The translations under genes and the position numbers were made by a program. A model generated the notes under the pieces. That model made no database searches and was not told where the DNA came from. It was given only the letters and a program-made list of their open reading frames with translations. Positions 1 through 9,247 of a DNA stretch of 64,000 nucleotides are shown here, piece after piece. The number at the start of each line of letters is the position of its first letter. Position 1 is the stretch's first letter. Source of the stretch: Brachyspira hampsonii (GTDB lineage Bacteria > Spirochaetota > Brachyspiria > Brachyspirales > Brachyspiraceae); contig NZ_CP019914.1 of the NCBI RefSeq assembly GCF_002214805.1, forward strand, positions 1,178,001 through 1,242,000. The letters are read 5' to 3'.

Positions 1-112
1 CATCGCAATTTAATTTCTCTTTTAAAGTATTTATCTTATCATTAAAAATATTATCAAATATTATAGAAAACTCATTAGAAAAAGTTCTGTCAGCTAATAT
101 TAAAAAACTCAT
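1..112 (-). CDS. Unknown protein, N-terminal part only
   Basis: An open frame starts with ATG at 112 and runs leftward off the window after 37 codons. The sequence AGAGG lies about 6 bases upstream of the ATG and makes a good ribosome binding site. The visible residues begin MSFLILADRTFSNEF and show no motif I recognise. The gene follows the zinc-ribbon gene by 22 bases on the same strand, so it is probably the next gene of the prfA transcript. Confidence 0.55.
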   Translation of the reverse strand, partial: MSFLILADRTFSNEFSIIFDNIFNDKINTLKEKLNCD

Positions 113-134
113 TTTTTACCTCTTATTAAATTAA

Positions 135-842
135 TTAAATATAATCCATAATATTATCAGGACTTCTTGATATCAAACCGCATACCTTGCATATATACAA
201 GCTTTTTTCTGAATTATCATCATAATCAGCAATATCAATATCCTTCAAATTATTAATATCATTATTTATTATTTCAGCAAAATTAGAACATCCGCAATAG
301 GAACATCTGTAAATTAAATCCTCTGGTATATCATCTATATATATTCTTTCATAGCGATTATATTTTGATGAAAATTTTATTCTGTTATTTATATATCTAT
401 GAGGAAAAATTTCTATATATTCATCTAAAGTAATTTTTTTCAAAGAATTAGATTTTATATCATCTATTTCATTTTTTCCTATCATTAAAGCATTAAACTG
501 ATTCATAGAAATATTATGTAAATTAATCAAATCATTAAATATTTCATCAGTAAGTTTATAATTGTCTAAAGTTAGATATTCAGGATAATCACTAACAATA
601 AGTTTTAATTCTTCTTTGTTTTCTTTAAAATATCCAAATTCACCGAATAAATATTTATCATCTTTATGATAAGCAAATAATCCAATCAAAGAATCATAAG
701 TTTCATAAGAATCATTTCCGCTATAAGAATAATCAGCATATAAAACATTATCAAAACTTTTTATATATCTAATAACAGGATCATCATCATATAATTTATG
801 AATAATCTTTTCTTCGCCTAATATATTTTCTATATCTTTCAT
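135..842 (-). CDS. Conserved hypothetical protein with C-terminal zinc ribbon
   Basis: This 235-residue acidic protein has no signal peptide or membrane segment, so it is probably cytoplasmic. Its only clear feature is a C-terminal pair of CxxC knuckles, CSYCGC near residue 180 and CKVCG near residue 218, separated by a mostly acidic linker; this looks like a zinc ribbon. It begins 6 bases after the prfA stop codon and has no good ribosome binding site of its own, so it is probably translated by coupling with prfA. I do not recognise the family, and the neighbourhood suggests no specific role beyond co-expression with a release factor. Confidence 0.7.
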   Translation of the reverse strand: MKDIENILGEEKIIHKLYDDDPVIRYIKSFDNVLYADYSYSGNDSYETYDSLIGLFAYHKDDKYLFGEFGYFKENKEELKLIVSDYPEYLTLDNYKLTDEIFNDLINLHNISMNQFNALMIGKNEIDDIKSNSLKKITLDEYIEIFPHRYINNRIKFSSKYNRYERIYIDDIPEDLIYRCSYCGCSNFAEIINNDINNLKDIDIADYDDNSEKSLYICKVCGLISRSPDNIMDYI

Positions 843-848
843 AAAGCA

Positions 849-1925
849 TTAATCAGAATATGAAGCAAGCATATCCTCTTGTTCCTTTTTAAATAAAGCA
901 TCTGTTATCTCTGTAATTTCTCCATCCATAAATCTATCTAATTTATACAAAGTAAGATTTATTCTATGATCCGTAACTCTATTCTGAGGGAAATTATAAG
1001 TTCTTATTCTTTCACTCCTATCTCCTGAACCAATCTGCTCTCTTCTTTCCTTAGCTTCTTTAGCCTTTCTCTCAGCTTCTTCTTTCTCATATATTCTAGC
1101 ACGAAGAACTTTTAATGCTTTTGCCTTGTTCTTGTGCTGACTCTTTTCATCTTGACACTGCACAACCAATCCTGTAGGTAAATGAGTAATTCTAACAGCA
1201 CTGTCAGTAGTATTAACAGACTGTCCTCCAGGTCCGCTTGAACGAAATATATCAACTCTTATATCCTCATCTTTTATAACAACATCGCTTTCCATAGCTT
1301 CAGGCATAACCGCAACAGTAGAAGCAGAAGTATGTATTCTTCCTCCGGACTCTGTAGCAGGTATTCTCTGTACACGATGAGTTCCGCTTTCAAATTTTAA
1401 TGTTCTGTAAGCATCTTTTCCGGATACTGAAAATATCACCTCTTTATATCCTCCAAGCTCTGTAGGGCTAGTATCTATTATTTCCATTTTTAAATTAGTT
1501 CTCTCTATAAAACGAGTATACATTCTAAATAAATCGCCCACAAATAAAGCAGATTCATCTCCTCCCGTACCAACTCTAATCTCAACTATAATATTCTTAC
1601 CGTCATTCTTATCTTTAGGAAGCAGAAGAAGTCTAAGCCCATTTATTATATCTTCTTTTTTTTGATTAAGCTCTTCTATCTCTAGTAATGCCATGTCTTT
1701 AAGTTCTTTATCAGTATCAGTATTATTAATCATTTCATTGGATTCTTCAATTTCTTTTAATACTGTTTTTAATTTTTTATATTCTTCTACAATATCTTCA
1801 ATTTCTGATTTTTTTTTCATCAAATCCTGTATAAGTCTGTTATCTTTTATATTAGCATCATTAAGTTTCTGCACTATATCTTCATAAGTTTTTTCTACCA
1901 ATGACAGTTTATCAATTATTGACAT
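849..1925 (-). CDS. prfA: Peptide chain release factor 1
   Basis: RF1 recognises UAA and UAG stop codons and triggers peptide release on the ribosome. The 358-residue length matches the family (360 in E. coli). The GGQ hydrolysis motif is present in [19 protein letters not shown] near residue 230, and the stop-codon-reading PxT tripeptide is PAT in [19 protein letters not shown]; this tripeptide marks RF1 rather than RF2. The frame is open 14 codons further upstream, but the family's N-terminus fits the ATG at 1925 ([16 protein letters not shown]), with GGAG 13 bases before it, a rather long spacing. It is the first gene of a short run with the two genes to its left; no prmC methylase follows directly. 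Confidence 0.97.
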   Translation of the reverse strand: MSIIDKLSLVEKTYEDIVQKLNDANIKDNRLIQDLMKKKSEIEDIVEEYKKLKTVLKEIEESNEMINNTDTDKELKDMALLEIEELNQKKEDIINGLRLLLLPKDKNDGKNIIVEIRVGTGGDESALFVGDLFRMYTRFIERTNLKMEIIDTSPTELGGYKEVIFSVSGKDAYRTLKFESGTHRVQRIPATESGGRIHTSASTVAVMPEAMESDVVIKDEDIRVDIFRSSGPGGQSVNTTDSAVRITHLPTGLVVQCQDEKSQHKNKAKALKVLRARIYEKEEAERKAKEAKERREQIGSGDRSERIRTYNFPQNRVTDHRINLTLYKLDRFMDGEITEITDALFKKEQEDMLASYSD

Positions 1926-2012
1926 AAAATAAATTTCACTCCAAAAAATAAATATAATTATATACAAATAATGATATTTATCAACTATTATATAATTTTT
2001 GATAATTATTAA

Positions 2013-3632
2013 TTATTTACTTACACTATTAAAATTAGCTTCAAAATCTATATTAATATGTGTATAATTAGAATTAATAGCAGAACCTACTATAATACTG
2101 TTAGGATAACTCCAAGTTCTTAGAGGTATATTAAAATATCTTAATATGTCCTGAGATTTTGAAAGCTGTATTGTAAATATATAATCAGGATTAATATTTT
2201 TTGATATTTGAGATTTTATATAAGTATCCAAAGATTCTCCGTCATAAATGCTGTCTATAATCGTTTCTATAGCCTTTTCATTCTCACTAACAAAATATAC
2301 TTTATCTATAAAAGTATAATAAAACATATTTCCATTATTTAAATCATAAGAATATATATAATGATTATTATAGTTTCTTTCTTTTTTGATAAGATTATTA
2401 TACTTTTCTAATAATGCTATTTCCAATTTAGGCAGCAAATCAGCATCATTTTCTATATTAAAAATTATCACAGGATAAATTAATTCAGATCTTTTTGCTT
2501 CTATATATGCAGCAGCCATTTCACCATACAAATCATTTATAATGCTTCCAAATGAATAAACATCATTCATCTTTGTAAATAGATTGTATAATTCTGAATA
2601 AAGTTTATTATTATGATCCATTTTCAAATCATTATATATTATAGGATAAAGTCCTGCTAAATATGACTTTAATGCAAAATACATAACAGTTTTTTCTTTA
2701 GGCAAATAATTCTGTATATCTATGTTGCCTTCTAAACCATAAAGAGAATATCTTTCAGATCCTCCATATTCATAATCAACAAAAATATCAATTAATCCGT
2801 TATCATCATTTATTTTAGCATTTCCATATATGATATATGCCTTATTAAAATATTTTAACGGCGTAAATAATAAAGATCCTTCGCAATTATTATAATCAAA
2901 AAGCTGTTTATTAACATAGAAAGAAATATCAGATTCATATTTATTTTCAACATTATTGAGCAATCGTATTTCATTAATACTTTCAGCATCTGAATTTAGA
3001 AAATCAATTAATTTTTTTATATGATTATAATTTTTAGTAACTATCAAAAGTCCCTTATAAAAATTAAAAAATAAATAAGGGCTTCCATTATCTAAAGCAT
3101 ATATTCTGCTTCCATTATAATTAATTTTTTTTACTTCATAAGTAATATTATCTATAGTCAATCTTTCAGAATTAAAGAAAAAACGGAATATAAAAGAATT
3201 TAATCTTCCTATATCAAATAAATAAAAAATTTCTGAATTATCCAAATTTCCATTATATCCCCAAAAAAGTAAAGCGGCATTTCTTCTTAATATAGGTTTG
3301 GAAGCCATTTTAACAAAAAAATTATCATTTGTTTTTAGTCTATCTGCAAATGCATCTGCCTTTCTAAGCAAAATAGAAAAGTCATACATAGATTCATCAT
3401 GAGATATTCTATATGCATATATGGAATCTGAAAATTTAAGCAAACTTTTATCAAGACTTTTAACACTTACATAGGCAATATTATCTTTAGGTATTTTGAC
3501 TTCGGACATATCTTTTTTATGAAGTCCATAAGGAAAATATCCAAATATAATAAATAAAGAAATTATTACTATTAATATAATAGATAATATACAAAATAAC
3601 TTAATCTGTCTTTGTCTTTTGATACTTACCAT
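2013..3632 (-). CDS. Unknown membrane-anchored extracytoplasmic protein
   Basis: This 539-residue protein starts with a basic stretch and one strong hydrophobic segment at about residues 11-31 (LFCILSIILIVIISLFIIFG), followed by a long polar region with no further membrane segment. That is the layout of a single-pass protein with its body outside the cytoplasmic membrane. The body is rich in Tyr, Asn and Ile, with repeated phrases about 'Y..NG..Y', but I recognise no catalytic motif. It lies upstream of prfA on the same strand with an 87-base gap and no obvious terminator, so the two could share a transcript. AAGGA lies 11 bases upstream of the ATG. No function is proposed. Confidence 0.7.
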   Translation of the reverse strand: MVSIKRQRQIKLFCILSIILIVIISLFIIFGYFPYGLHKKDMSEVKIPKDNIAYVSVKSLDKSLLKFSDSIYAYRISHDESMYDFSILLRKADAFADRLKTNDNFFVKMASKPILRRNAALLFWGYNGNLDNSEIFYLFDIGRLNSFIFRFFFNSERLTIDNITYEVKKINYNGSRIYALDNGSPYLFFNFYKGLLIVTKNYNHIKKLIDFLNSDAESINEIRLLNNVENKYESDISFYVNKQLFDYNNCEGSLLFTPLKYFNKAYIIYGNAKINDDNGLIDIFVDYEYGGSERYSLYGLEGNIDIQNYLPKEKTVMYFALKSYLAGLYPIIYNDLKMDHNNKLYSELYNLFTKMNDVYSFGSIINDLYGEMAAAYIEAKRSELIYPVIIFNIENDADLLPKLEIALLEKYNNLIKKERNYNNHYIYSYDLNNGNMFYYTFIDKVYFVSENEKAIETIIDSIYDGESLDTYIKSQISKNINPDYIFTIQLSKSQDILRYFNIPLRTWSYPNSIIVGSAINSNYTHINIDFEANFNSVSK

Positions 3633-3702
3633 AAAAAATTATTTCCTTAACTATATATATTATCTATATTATTTTTATTTTCGTCAAAATTTAATAATGT
3701 TT

Positions 3703-3740
3703 TAATAAAAAACCGATTCAAGTTTATCACCTGAACCGGT
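3703..3740 (-). terminator. Intrinsic terminator of the flavodiiron operon
   Basis: On the minus strand ACCGGTTCA pairs with TGAATCGGT (one G-U pair) around an 11-base loop, followed at once by TTTTTTATT. It lies 34 bases after the fprA stop codon. Confidence 0.85.
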
Positions 3741-3773
3741 CTTTATTATATAGTCTAATAAATAATTATGGTA

Positions 3774-4988
3774 TTATTTATTAATAGATTCAACTATAGC
3801 GTCTACTAAAGCGTCCATTTCGCCTACATTAGCAGCTTTCATAGAAGAAGAAACAGAAACTTGAGCATCTAAAATCTCACATTGTTTCAAGTTAGCTTCA
3901 ATGAACTCTTGCATCAAAGTACCAGATTTAGGAGCCCAAGAACCATTTTCTATGATAGCAAACTTACGTTTTTGAACATTAAGAGCTCTCATATCATCTA
4001 AATAGTTATGCATTGGAGGATAAATATTTAGGTTGTAAGTAACAGAAGCTAATACAATATGGCTCAATTTGAAAGTATCAGAGATCAAGTAAGAAACATC
4101 AGTGCTTGATACATCATGCATAGCTATATTAGTAACACCTTTTTCAGCTAATTTAGCAGCTAAAACACCAACCATATTTTCAGTATTACCATACATAGAA
4201 GCATATACGATTAATACACCTTTTTCTTCAGGTTCATAAGTACTCCATTTGTTGTATTTATCAAGGATATAACCTAAATTGTTTCTCCAAACAGGTCCAT
4301 GTAAAGGACAGAACATTTTAATTTTATCAATAATTCCGCCAGCTTTTTTGAGCAAGTTTTGTACATGAGGACCATATTTACCAACGATGTTAGTATAATA
4401 TCTTCTAGCCTCATCTAACCAATCTCTATCGAAGTTAACTTCATCATTGAAAAGTCTTCCGTCTAAAGCGATGAAAGAACCGAAAGCATCAGCAGAGAAT
4501 AATACTCCATTAGTAGTATCAAAAGTAACCATAGCTTCTGGCCAGTGTACCATTTGAGCAGCAACGAAAGCAACTTCATGCTTACCAAATTTTCTGCTAT
4601 CGCCTTCTTTAACTTGTTCTTTTTTATCATCAGGAATAGTAAATCCGAATTGATCCATAAACATGAAAGCTTTTTCAGTAGCGATAACTTTAGTTTCAGG
4701 GTGTCTTATTAAAACTTCATCTATAGAAGCAGCATGATCTGGTTCCATGTGGTTAATAACCATATAGTCAAGTTTTTTACCATTTAAAACATATTCTAAG
4801 TTATCTAAGAATTGTCTGCAAACAGCCCAGTCAACTGTATCAAAAAGAACTGTTTTTTCATCTAAAAGAACATAAGAGTTATAAGAAACACCTTTAGTTA
4901 AAGGGTGTACATTTTCAAATAGAGCCAAGCGATGTTCATTCGCTCCAACCCAATATAAATCTTCAGTAACTTTTCTAACGCAATGCAT
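3774..4988 (-). CDS. fprA: Flavodiiron protein (FprA-type A flavoprotein)
   Basis: Flavodiiron proteins reduce O2 (or NO) to water in anaerobes, taking electrons from rubredoxin or a similar donor. The N-terminal half is a metallo-beta-lactamase fold carrying the diiron ligands: HMEPDHAAS (H-x-E-x-D) near residue 80, the HWPEAMVTFD His near 146, a conserved Asp in SADAFGS and the His of LHGPVW. The C-terminal half is a flavodoxin domain with the FMN loop YASMYGNTENM. The start is the ATG at 4988, because GAGGAGG lies just upstream; a longer in-frame TTG at 5003 would put that ribosome binding site inside the gene. It sits 35 bases after a dehydrogenase that carries its own rubredoxin domain, a likely electron donor, and is followed by a terminator. 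Confidence 0.95.
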   Translation of the reverse strand: MHCVRKVTEDLYWVGANEHRLALFENVHPLTKGVSYNSYVLLDEKTVLFDTVDWAVCRQFLDNLEYVLNGKKLDYMVINHMEPDHAASIDEVLIRHPETKVIATEKAFMFMDQFGFTIPDDKKEQVKEGDSRKFGKHEVAFVAAQMVHWPEAMVTFDTTNGVLFSADAFGSFIALDGRLFNDEVNFDRDWLDEARRYYTNIVGKYGPHVQNLLKKAGGIIDKIKMFCPLHGPVWRNNLGYILDKYNKWSTYEPEEKGVLIVYASMYGNTENMVGVLAAKLAEKGVTNIAMHDVSSTDVSYLISDTFKLSHIVLASVTYNLNIYPPMHNYLDDMRALNVQKRKFAIIENGSWAPKSGTLMQEFIEANLKQCEILDAQVSVSSSMKAANVGEMDALVDAIVESINK

Positions 4989-5023
4989 TATTTTCCTCCT
5001 CAAAAAAATTATTAATTTAAATT

Positions 5024-6943
5024 TTAAGCCTTAATGAAATTAGCTTTTTCTTCACTACATTCAGGACATACCCATTCATCTGGAAGAGCTGTAAAGTCTG
5101 TACCTGGAGCTATTTCAGATTCAGGATCGCCAATGAATGGATTATACTCATAACCACAACCGCTACATACATAGATTTTAGGTATTTCGATTGTTTTCTT
5201 AGGAGTAATTTTTTTCATTTTCTTATATGGTACTTCTGCAGGTTTTTTAGCACCTGTATCAAGAGCTTTAGTCAATAATGGAAGAATCTCTTTAACATCT
5301 CCAACGATACCATAGTCAGCATTTTTGAATATTTTAGCAGAAGCTTTCATATTGATAGCAACTATTATAGAAGCGTTTTTGATACCTTTCAAGTGTTGGT
5401 TAGCACCAGAAATACCGCAAGCTATATATAAGTTACCGTTGAATTTTTGACCTGACATACCAACATATCTGATGATAGGTAAGTATTTCAATTCTTCAGC
5501 AACAGGACGAGAACAACCTATAGCAGCACCAGCAGCTTTAGCCAAGTCCTCAACAAGTTTCATATTTTCTTTAGCACCAATACCTTTACCAGCAGAAACA
5601 ACTCTTTCAGCATTAATAATAGGTGTATTAATATCAATACCTACAGAGAAATCAATTCCATCTTTTTTAAGTGCAGCTACTAAAGCATCAACTTTGTCTT
5701 GAGCTGAACCTTCTTTGAAGATGATATTTCTTCTTTCACCAGTAATAGGACCTTTTTTAGCCATAGGACCAGCAACAGCAACAGGAGATTTAGGCATTTT
5801 ACCAAGAATAGCAGCAGAAATAACAACTTTTTGTATTTCACTTGTACCTTCATAAATAGTACAAATTTTAGCATCACGGTAAGCTCTTTCTACTATATAA
5901 GCACCTTTAATATAACCGTTACCACCATGGATTTGAAGTGCTTGGTTTACAACTTCCAAACCTATTTCAGAAGCGTATAATTTAGCCATAGCAGATTCAG
6001 TACCATAAGGTTCATGTCTGTCTTTTTTAGCAGCAGCACTGTAGATAAGAAGTCTAGCAGCACGTAATTTAGTAGCCATATCAGCAAGTTTGAAGCCGAT
6101 AGCTTGTTGTTGAGCTATAGGGCGTCCGAACTGTATTCTTTCTTTAGAATAAGCAACAGCAGCTTCATAAGCACCTTGAGCAATACCTAATGCTTGAGCA
6201 GCAATACCAATACGACCGCCGTCAAGAGTTTGCATAGCGATTTTGAAACCTTGTCCTTCTTTACCAAGCAAGTTTTCTTTAGGAACTTTAACATTATCGA
6301 AAAGTAATTGAGCTGTAGCAGAAGCACGGATTCCTAATTTGTCATATTTTTCACCAAATTCGAAACCTTCCCAGCCTCTTTCAACTATGAAAGCACTGAT
6401 ACCTTTAGTTCCGATACCAGGAGTAGTAACTGCAAATACTACATAAGTTTCAGCTTCTATAGAGTTAGTAATGAATATTTTTTCACCATTTAATATATAG
6501 TGATCACCTTTTAATTCTGCAGTAGTTTCTGTACCGCCTGCATCAGATCCAGCTTCAGGTTCAGTTAAACCGAAAGCACCTAATTTTTTACCTTCTGCAA
6601 GAGGAACTAAATATTTTTTCTTTTGTTCTTCAGTACCGAAAGCATAAATAGGATAAGAACCTAAAGAACAGTGTGCGGATAAAATTACACCCATACTTCC
6701 ATCTACTCTTGAAAGTTCTTCTACAGCTATAGCATAAGCGATATTGTCAAATCCTGCTCCGCCGTATTTTGTTTCAAAAGGCAAACCCATTATGTCTAAT
6801 TTAGCTTTACCTAATTGTTTTACAGCTTCTGTTGGGAATTTACCTGTTTGATCGTGCTCATGAGCTATTGGAGTTACAACTTCTTCAGCCCATGCTCTAA
6901 TTTTGGCACGAAGTTCTTCATGCTTTTCTGTTGTTTTAAACAT
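5024..6943 (-). CDS. Acyl-CoA dehydrogenase / ETF-alpha / rubredoxin fusion
   Basis: This single 639-residue protein joins three redox modules. Residues 1 to about 380 are a short-chain acyl-CoA dehydrogenase, most like butyryl-CoA dehydrogenase: GAFGLTEPEAGSDAGG, ITNSIEA, RIQFGRPIAQQQAIGFKLAD, and the catalytic-base region TIYEGTSEIQ. Residues about 400-580 match the FAD-binding C-terminal part of electron transfer flavoprotein alpha (SGQKFNGNLYIACGISGANQ, VAINMKASAKIFKNADYGI, VGD). Residues about 590-639 are rubredoxin with two iron-binding pairs, CSGCGYEYNP and WVCPECSEE, and the usual GDPE and PGTDF...LPDEW phrases. AAGGAG precedes the ATG. The gene lies between a CoA-transferase and a flavodiiron protein on the same strand. 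ETF-beta and the ETF-alpha N-terminal domain are not encoded here. Confidence 0.93.
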   Translation of the reverse strand: MFKTTEKHEELRAKIRAWAEEVVTPIAHEHDQTGKFPTEAVKQLGKAKLDIMGLPFETKYGGAGFDNIAYAIAVEELSRVDGSMGVILSAHCSLGSYPIYAFGTEEQKKKYLVPLAEGKKLGAFGLTEPEAGSDAGGTETTAELKGDHYILNGEKIFITNSIEAETYVVFAVTTPGIGTKGISAFIVERGWEGFEFGEKYDKLGIRASATAQLLFDNVKVPKENLLGKEGQGFKIAMQTLDGGRIGIAAQALGIAQGAYEAAVAYSKERIQFGRPIAQQQAIGFKLADMATKLRAARLLIYSAAAKKDRHEPYGTESAMAKLYASEIGLEVVNQALQIHGGNGYIKGAYIVERAYRDAKICTIYEGTSEIQKVVISAAILGKMPKSPVAVAGPMAKKGPITGERRNIIFKEGSAQDKVDALVAALKKDGIDFSVGIDINTPIINAERVVSAGKGIGAKENMKLVEDLAKAAGAAIGCSRPVAEELKYLPIIRYVGMSGQKFNGNLYIACGISGANQHLKGIKNASIIVAINMKASAKIFKNADYGIVGDVKEILPLLTKALDTGAKKPAEVPYKKMKKITPKKTIEIPKIYVCSGCGYEYNPFIGDPESEIAPGTDFTALPDEWVCPECSEEKANFIKA

Positions 6944-7007
6944 TTGCTTCTCCTTATAACAATATTATTTAATTAATAGTATATAAAATGATAATCAATT
7001 TTCAAAT

Positions 7008-8354
7008 TTATTTATTGCTTTTTCTCCAAATTTTAGCTTTTTCTGCTTCTTTAATTAATCCGTCTCTCAAGTCTGGATGTGCTATTGATATTAAAGCCTC
7101 AGCTCTTTGCCAAGTAGTCAAACCTTTCAAATTTACTTTACCATATTCTGTTACTACATAATGAGTATTAGCTCTTGTATCTGTAATTACTGTACCGCTA
7201 GAGAAACTAGGAACTATTCTTGATTTTAATTGTCCGTCTTTACCTGTTACAGTTGAAGATAAACATATAAAGCTTTTACCGCCTTTAGATAAGTAAGCTC
7301 CTAATACAAAGTCTAATTGTCCGCCGGCTCCGCTTATATGTTTGAATCCTGTTGATTCAGCACTTACTTGTCCGAATAAGTCTATTTCTACTGCATTGTT
7401 TATTGACATGAAGTTATCTATAGAAGATATTACTCTTACATCATTAGTATAATCTACAGGAGCTGATAAACATTCTGGGTTATTATGTATGTAATCATAA
7501 AGTTTTTTAGTACCGGCACCGAATGCATAAGTTTGTCTGCCTTTGTCTATATTCTTTTTAGAGCCTGTGATTTTACCTGCTAAAGATATATCAACAAAAG
7601 CATCTACATACATTTCTGTATGAACACCTAAATCTTTCAAGTCTGATTCTGCTATCAATGAACCCACAGCATTAGGCATACCGCCTATACCTAATTGCAA
7701 GCAAGCACCATTTGGTATTTCTTCTACTATAAGTTTAGCTACTGTTTTATCTACTTCTGTAGCTCCGCCTGCTGGCATTTCTTTTATAGGAGGATTGCTT
7801 CCTTCTACTATCATATCTACTTGATTAATATGTACTGCCTCGCCTCCTATATGGCTAGCTCCTAAACATCTTGGCATATTTTTATTAACTTCTACTATAA
7901 CACATTTACATCTTTCTATCATAGCCTGCATATGTGATGAACAAGGTCCGAAATTAAAGTAACCGTTCTCATCCATTTCTGATACTTGGAACATTGCTAC
8001 ATCTATTCCTCTTGGCAAATCTCTATAATATCTAGGCATTTCTGAATAACGAATAGGATCATAAAAACAAAATCCTCTGTCTACTGCTTTTCTTTCTAAA
8101 CCTGCCATATGCCATGAATTCCATGTAATATGTTTTTCTGGATTTTCTATTTTGAAAATCTCAGGCTCCCACATCAATATACCGCCTCTGAAATTAAGAT
8201 CTGTTAATTCAGGCAGTCTTTTTGCTAGAGCTTTGTCTAATTCTACTGCTGTAGCAACTACCCAGCCATAATCAATCCAATCTCCAGATTTAACAACTTT
8301 TACTGCTTCATCAGCTGTTGTTAATTTTTGTTTGTATAATGCTTTAAAATCCAT
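7008..8354 (-). CDS. Butyryl-CoA:acetate CoA-transferase family protein
   Basis: This 448-residue protein belongs to the acetyl-CoA hydrolase/transferase family, which moves CoA between carboxylic acids through a glutamyl-CoA intermediate. The glycine-rich [14 protein letters not shown] and the segment [14 protein letters not shown] (the Glu of HTEM being the expected catalytic residue) are in place. By length and neighbour, the likely reaction is butyryl-CoA + acetate to butyrate + acetyl-CoA, the last step of butyrate formation; 4-hydroxybutyrate CoA-transferase or acetate:succinate-type activity cannot be excluded. GGGGAG lies 7 bases upstream of the ATG. It is the first gene of the operon, 64 bases before the dehydrogenase fusion, and has a good promoter upstream. 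Confidence 0.88.
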   Translation of the reverse strand: MDFKALYKQKLTTADEAVKVVKSGDWIDYGWVVATAVELDKALAKRLPELTDLNFRGGILMWEPEIFKIENPEKHITWNSWHMAGLERKAVDRGFCFYDPIRYSEMPRYYRDLPRGIDVAMFQVSEMDENGYFNFGPCSSHMQAMIERCKCVIVEVNKNMPRCLGASHIGGEAVHINQVDMIVEGSNPPIKEMPAGGATEVDKTVAKLIVEEIPNGACLQLGIGGMPNAVGSLIAESDLKDLGVHTEMYVDAFVDISLAGKITGSKKNIDKGRQTYAFGAGTKKLYDYIHNNPECLSAPVDYTNDVRVISSIDNFMSINNAVEIDLFGQVSAESTGFKHISGAGGQLDFVLGAYLSKGGKSFICLSSTVTGKDGQLKSRIVPSFSSGTVITDTRANTHYVVTEYGKVNLKGLTTWQRAEALISIAHPDLRDGLIKEAEKAKIWRKSNK

Positions 8355-8411
8355 AAAAAACTCCCCACTTAATATATTTTGAATAAAATTAATCTTTTTT
8401 TAACAAACTCT

Positions 8412-8440
8412 AGTATAGTAAAATAAAATTCAATTGTCAA
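8412..8440 (-). promoter_or_regulatory. Sigma-70 type promoter of the CoA-transferase operon
   Basis: Reading the minus strand, TTGACA (8435-8440) is followed after 17 bases by TATACT (8412-8417). The predicted start is about 50 bases upstream of the CoA-transferase ATG. Confidence 0.65.
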
Positions 8441-8623
8441 TTAAATTTTCATTTCTAAACATTTTTTTTAATTAATTTTTATTTAAATCAGTAGTATTTG
8501 TTAATAAATATCTATTATTGTGAATAAAATCATATTATATATAAAAACAATACTTATAAATATACTTTTAATAAAAATAAAGCAGCATGATGCAAAGATA
8601 CATACTTATTTTTATTTTTCAAT

Positions 8624-8930
8624 ATACTTTTTCTTAAAGATCTGACAATTACATAATAATTTCTAAAAATATAATACATCATAGCAGCTTTAATATATAC
8701 CCGGGATTAGTATAAAATATAAATAGCATAAAAAACTCTATTTGAAAACTTAAATTAATAAAATTTTTATTTCTAAAAATATATTTTTCATTTAAGAATT
8801 TCATAATTACATATTAATTTCAGCAAATATGATAAATCATAGCAAGTTTAATATATACCCGGTATCGGTATAAAACGCAAACACTATAAAAATCATACCT
8901 GAAAATTTATATAATAAACTTATTTCAAAA
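8624..8930. repeat. Diverged tandem duplication, about 158-bp period
   Basis: Two similar units lie head to tail in the 893-base gap 8355-9247, offset by 158 bases. Each holds a run of the form 'atcatagca-gtttaatatataccc' and a short inverted repeat: TATAC-N9-GTATA at 8696-8714 in the first and TATACC-N7-GGTATA at 8854-8872 in the second. Surrounding text also matches loosely. Neither unit codes for protein. Between the promoter at 8440 and 8623 I see only AT-rich sequence; 9051-9124 is also featureless. Confidence 0.6.
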
Positions 8931-8936
8931 CTAATT

Positions 8937-9050
8937 TTATTTATTAATTGCGTAACTAGCCCTGCCAAATCCATCTCCAATTCTTTTGTGCTGTAGGTAA
9001 GAAATATACCCAGCAATAGAACAAAGTAAATCTTCGTAGAAAGACTGCAT
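8937..9050 (-). CDS. Possible 37-residue small protein or gene remnant
   Basis: Within an otherwise non-coding AT-rich gap there is a minus-strand frame from ATG 9050 to TAA 8937. Its 37 codons read like real protein (it begins MQSFYEDLLCSIAGYISYLQ and continues with HKRIGDGFGRAS), and the local GC content is higher than on either side. No good ribosome binding site is visible before the ATG. It may be a genuine small protein, or the last piece of a decayed gene. I do not recognise it. Confidence 0.35.
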   Translation of the reverse strand: MQSFYEDLLCSIAGYISYLQHKRIGDGFGRASYAINK

Positions 9051-9124
9051 TTTTATAGCTTGAATATGTAATTTACACGAATATAAAGCATCTATTCGTA
9101 AATATTAAATTATATAAATTGAGC

Positions 9125-9184
9125 ATAAAATAAAAAACTCGTAAAATTATTTGCCAAATAGTTTTGAAACAAGTCTAATATATT
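9125..9184 (+). repeat. Shared upstream box, copy 1 (before first oppA-like gene)
   Basis: This stretch resembles 10903-10961 in front of the second oppA-like gene. The shared core is an A-rich run, 'aaactc', a partly conserved middle, and TTTTGAARCAAGTCTA. It may be left from duplication of gene plus control region, or a shared control site. Confidence 0.5.
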
Positions 9185-9187
9185 ATA

Positions 9188-9216
9188 TTGACTTTATATA
9201 AAATAAAATATAATAT
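9188..9216 (+). promoter_or_regulatory. Possible promoter of first oppA-like gene
   Basis: TTGACT at 9188-9193 is followed by TAATAT at 9211-9216 (17-base spacing) or TATAAT at 9209-9214 (15). The surrounding TATA-rich run makes the -10 choice uncertain. Confidence 0.4.
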
Positions 9217-9247
9217 TATAATATAATATTTTTATTAGGAGTTATCT

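Noticed and set aside
4989-5003. Longer FprA start (TTG at 5003)
   Set aside because: It would place the GAGGAGG ribosome binding site inside the coding sequence. ATG 4988 is properly spaced behind it.
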